NCBI GenBank assembly: GCA_029262975.1
Contig: JAJCYJ010000004.1
Location: 1 to 7,397, forward strand
From: Saprospiraceae bacterium
Lineage (GTDB): Bacteria > Bacteroidota > Bacteroidia > Chitinophagales > Saprospiraceae
Direction: 5' to 3'
Length of the DNA: 7,397 bases
This document shows positions 7,257 through 7,397 of the stretch, one piece after another. The position numbers were made by a program, and so were the translations under genes. Each line of letters opens with the position of its first letter. Position 1 is the stretch's first letter. The notes under the pieces were generated by a model. It was not told the origin of the DNA, searched no databases, and worked only from the letters and a program-made list of their open reading frames with translations.

Positions 7257-7339
7257 CGCCTAACATTTCTGTCAGTAGCGTGATTAGATGGCCATTCAGT
7301 TGACGTTTTTTTACTACAGGGAATAATTTATTTCAAATT

Positions 7340-7397
7340 ATGGAATACACCAGCAAGGGATCGGCAAACTATTTAAAGTTAATCAAGAGATTGGCCA
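7340..7397 (+). CDS. Possible start of a gene running off the right edge
   Basis: From ATG 7340 the frame stays open for 19 codons to the window end and reads MEYTSKGSANYLKLIKRLA. The nearest upstream in-frame stop is TGA at 7301 and no other ATG lies between. The mixed basic/hydrophobic, helix-like residue pattern is plausible for a real protein, and a promoter-like sequence lies upstream. The fragment is too short to assign to a family, and a chance open frame of this length is possible. Confidence 0.4.
   Translation, partial: MEYTSKGSANYLKLIKRLA

Larger units (their letters stand above)
6729..7339. other. Gene-less stretch of about 610 bp
   Basis: No open frame of convincing length or composition and no tRNA- or rRNA-like sequence is seen. 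It holds the hairpin at 6837-6867, a 7-bp inverted repeat at 7010-7016/7022-7028 (gattctt/aagaatc), an 11-bp direct repeat tatttaaaact at 7115-7125 and 7158-7168, and a possible promoter at 7224-7256. Short coding-like runs, such as plus-strand codons around 6757-6816, end quickly and match nothing I recognise. It may be long regulatory or decayed DNA. Confidence 0.5.

Noticed and set aside
1..7397. CRISPR array, insertion sequence, prophage, tRNA or defence system
   Set aside because: No regularly spaced repeats, transposase or integrase motifs, terminal repeats or cloverleaf sequence were found; the genes are ordinary chromosomal families.

Overview
The window looks like an AT-rich chromosomal segment from a member of the Bacteroidota. 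The evidence is a twin-arginine signal of the RRNFLK type, a DUF2911 protein, a long secreted S9 peptidase of the kind common in this phylum, and start codons preceded by A/T-rich sequence with no Shine-Dalgarno motif. The genus cannot be named from the sequence.

Layout. Four loci lie on the minus strand. From right to left they are an S9 (prolyl oligopeptidase family) peptidase gene interrupted by one in-frame TGA (6083 to 3267), a secreted DUF2911 protein (3083 to 2184), a LURP-one-related/tubby-like protein (1995 to 1501), and a Tat-exported class V-fold PLP-dependent aminotransferase-like protein (1277 to beyond position 1, so its C-terminus is cut off). The gaps between loci are 183 to 223 bp, too wide for a tightly coupled operon, so each is probably transcribed on its own. 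On the plus strand, divergent from the peptidase, is a small four-helix membrane protein (6309-6728). After it come about 610 bp with no convincing gene, then a possible new gene start at 7340 that runs off the right edge.

The most notable point is the peptidase. Its two open reading frames are in the same frame, separated by a single TGA and two sense codons. Joined, they make a normal-length 938-codon secreted peptidase with a complete Ser-Asp-His triad. This suggests a recent nonsense mutation, a sequencing error, or possibly readthrough or reinitiation.

There is no sign of a defence system, CRISPR array, mobile element, biosynthetic cluster or RNA gene. The genes share no obvious pathway beyond several being exported. 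The non-coding stretches hold a few inverted repeats, including a palindrome flanked by direct repeats between the divergent genes and a pair of mutually exclusive hairpins ahead of the aminotransferase gene.
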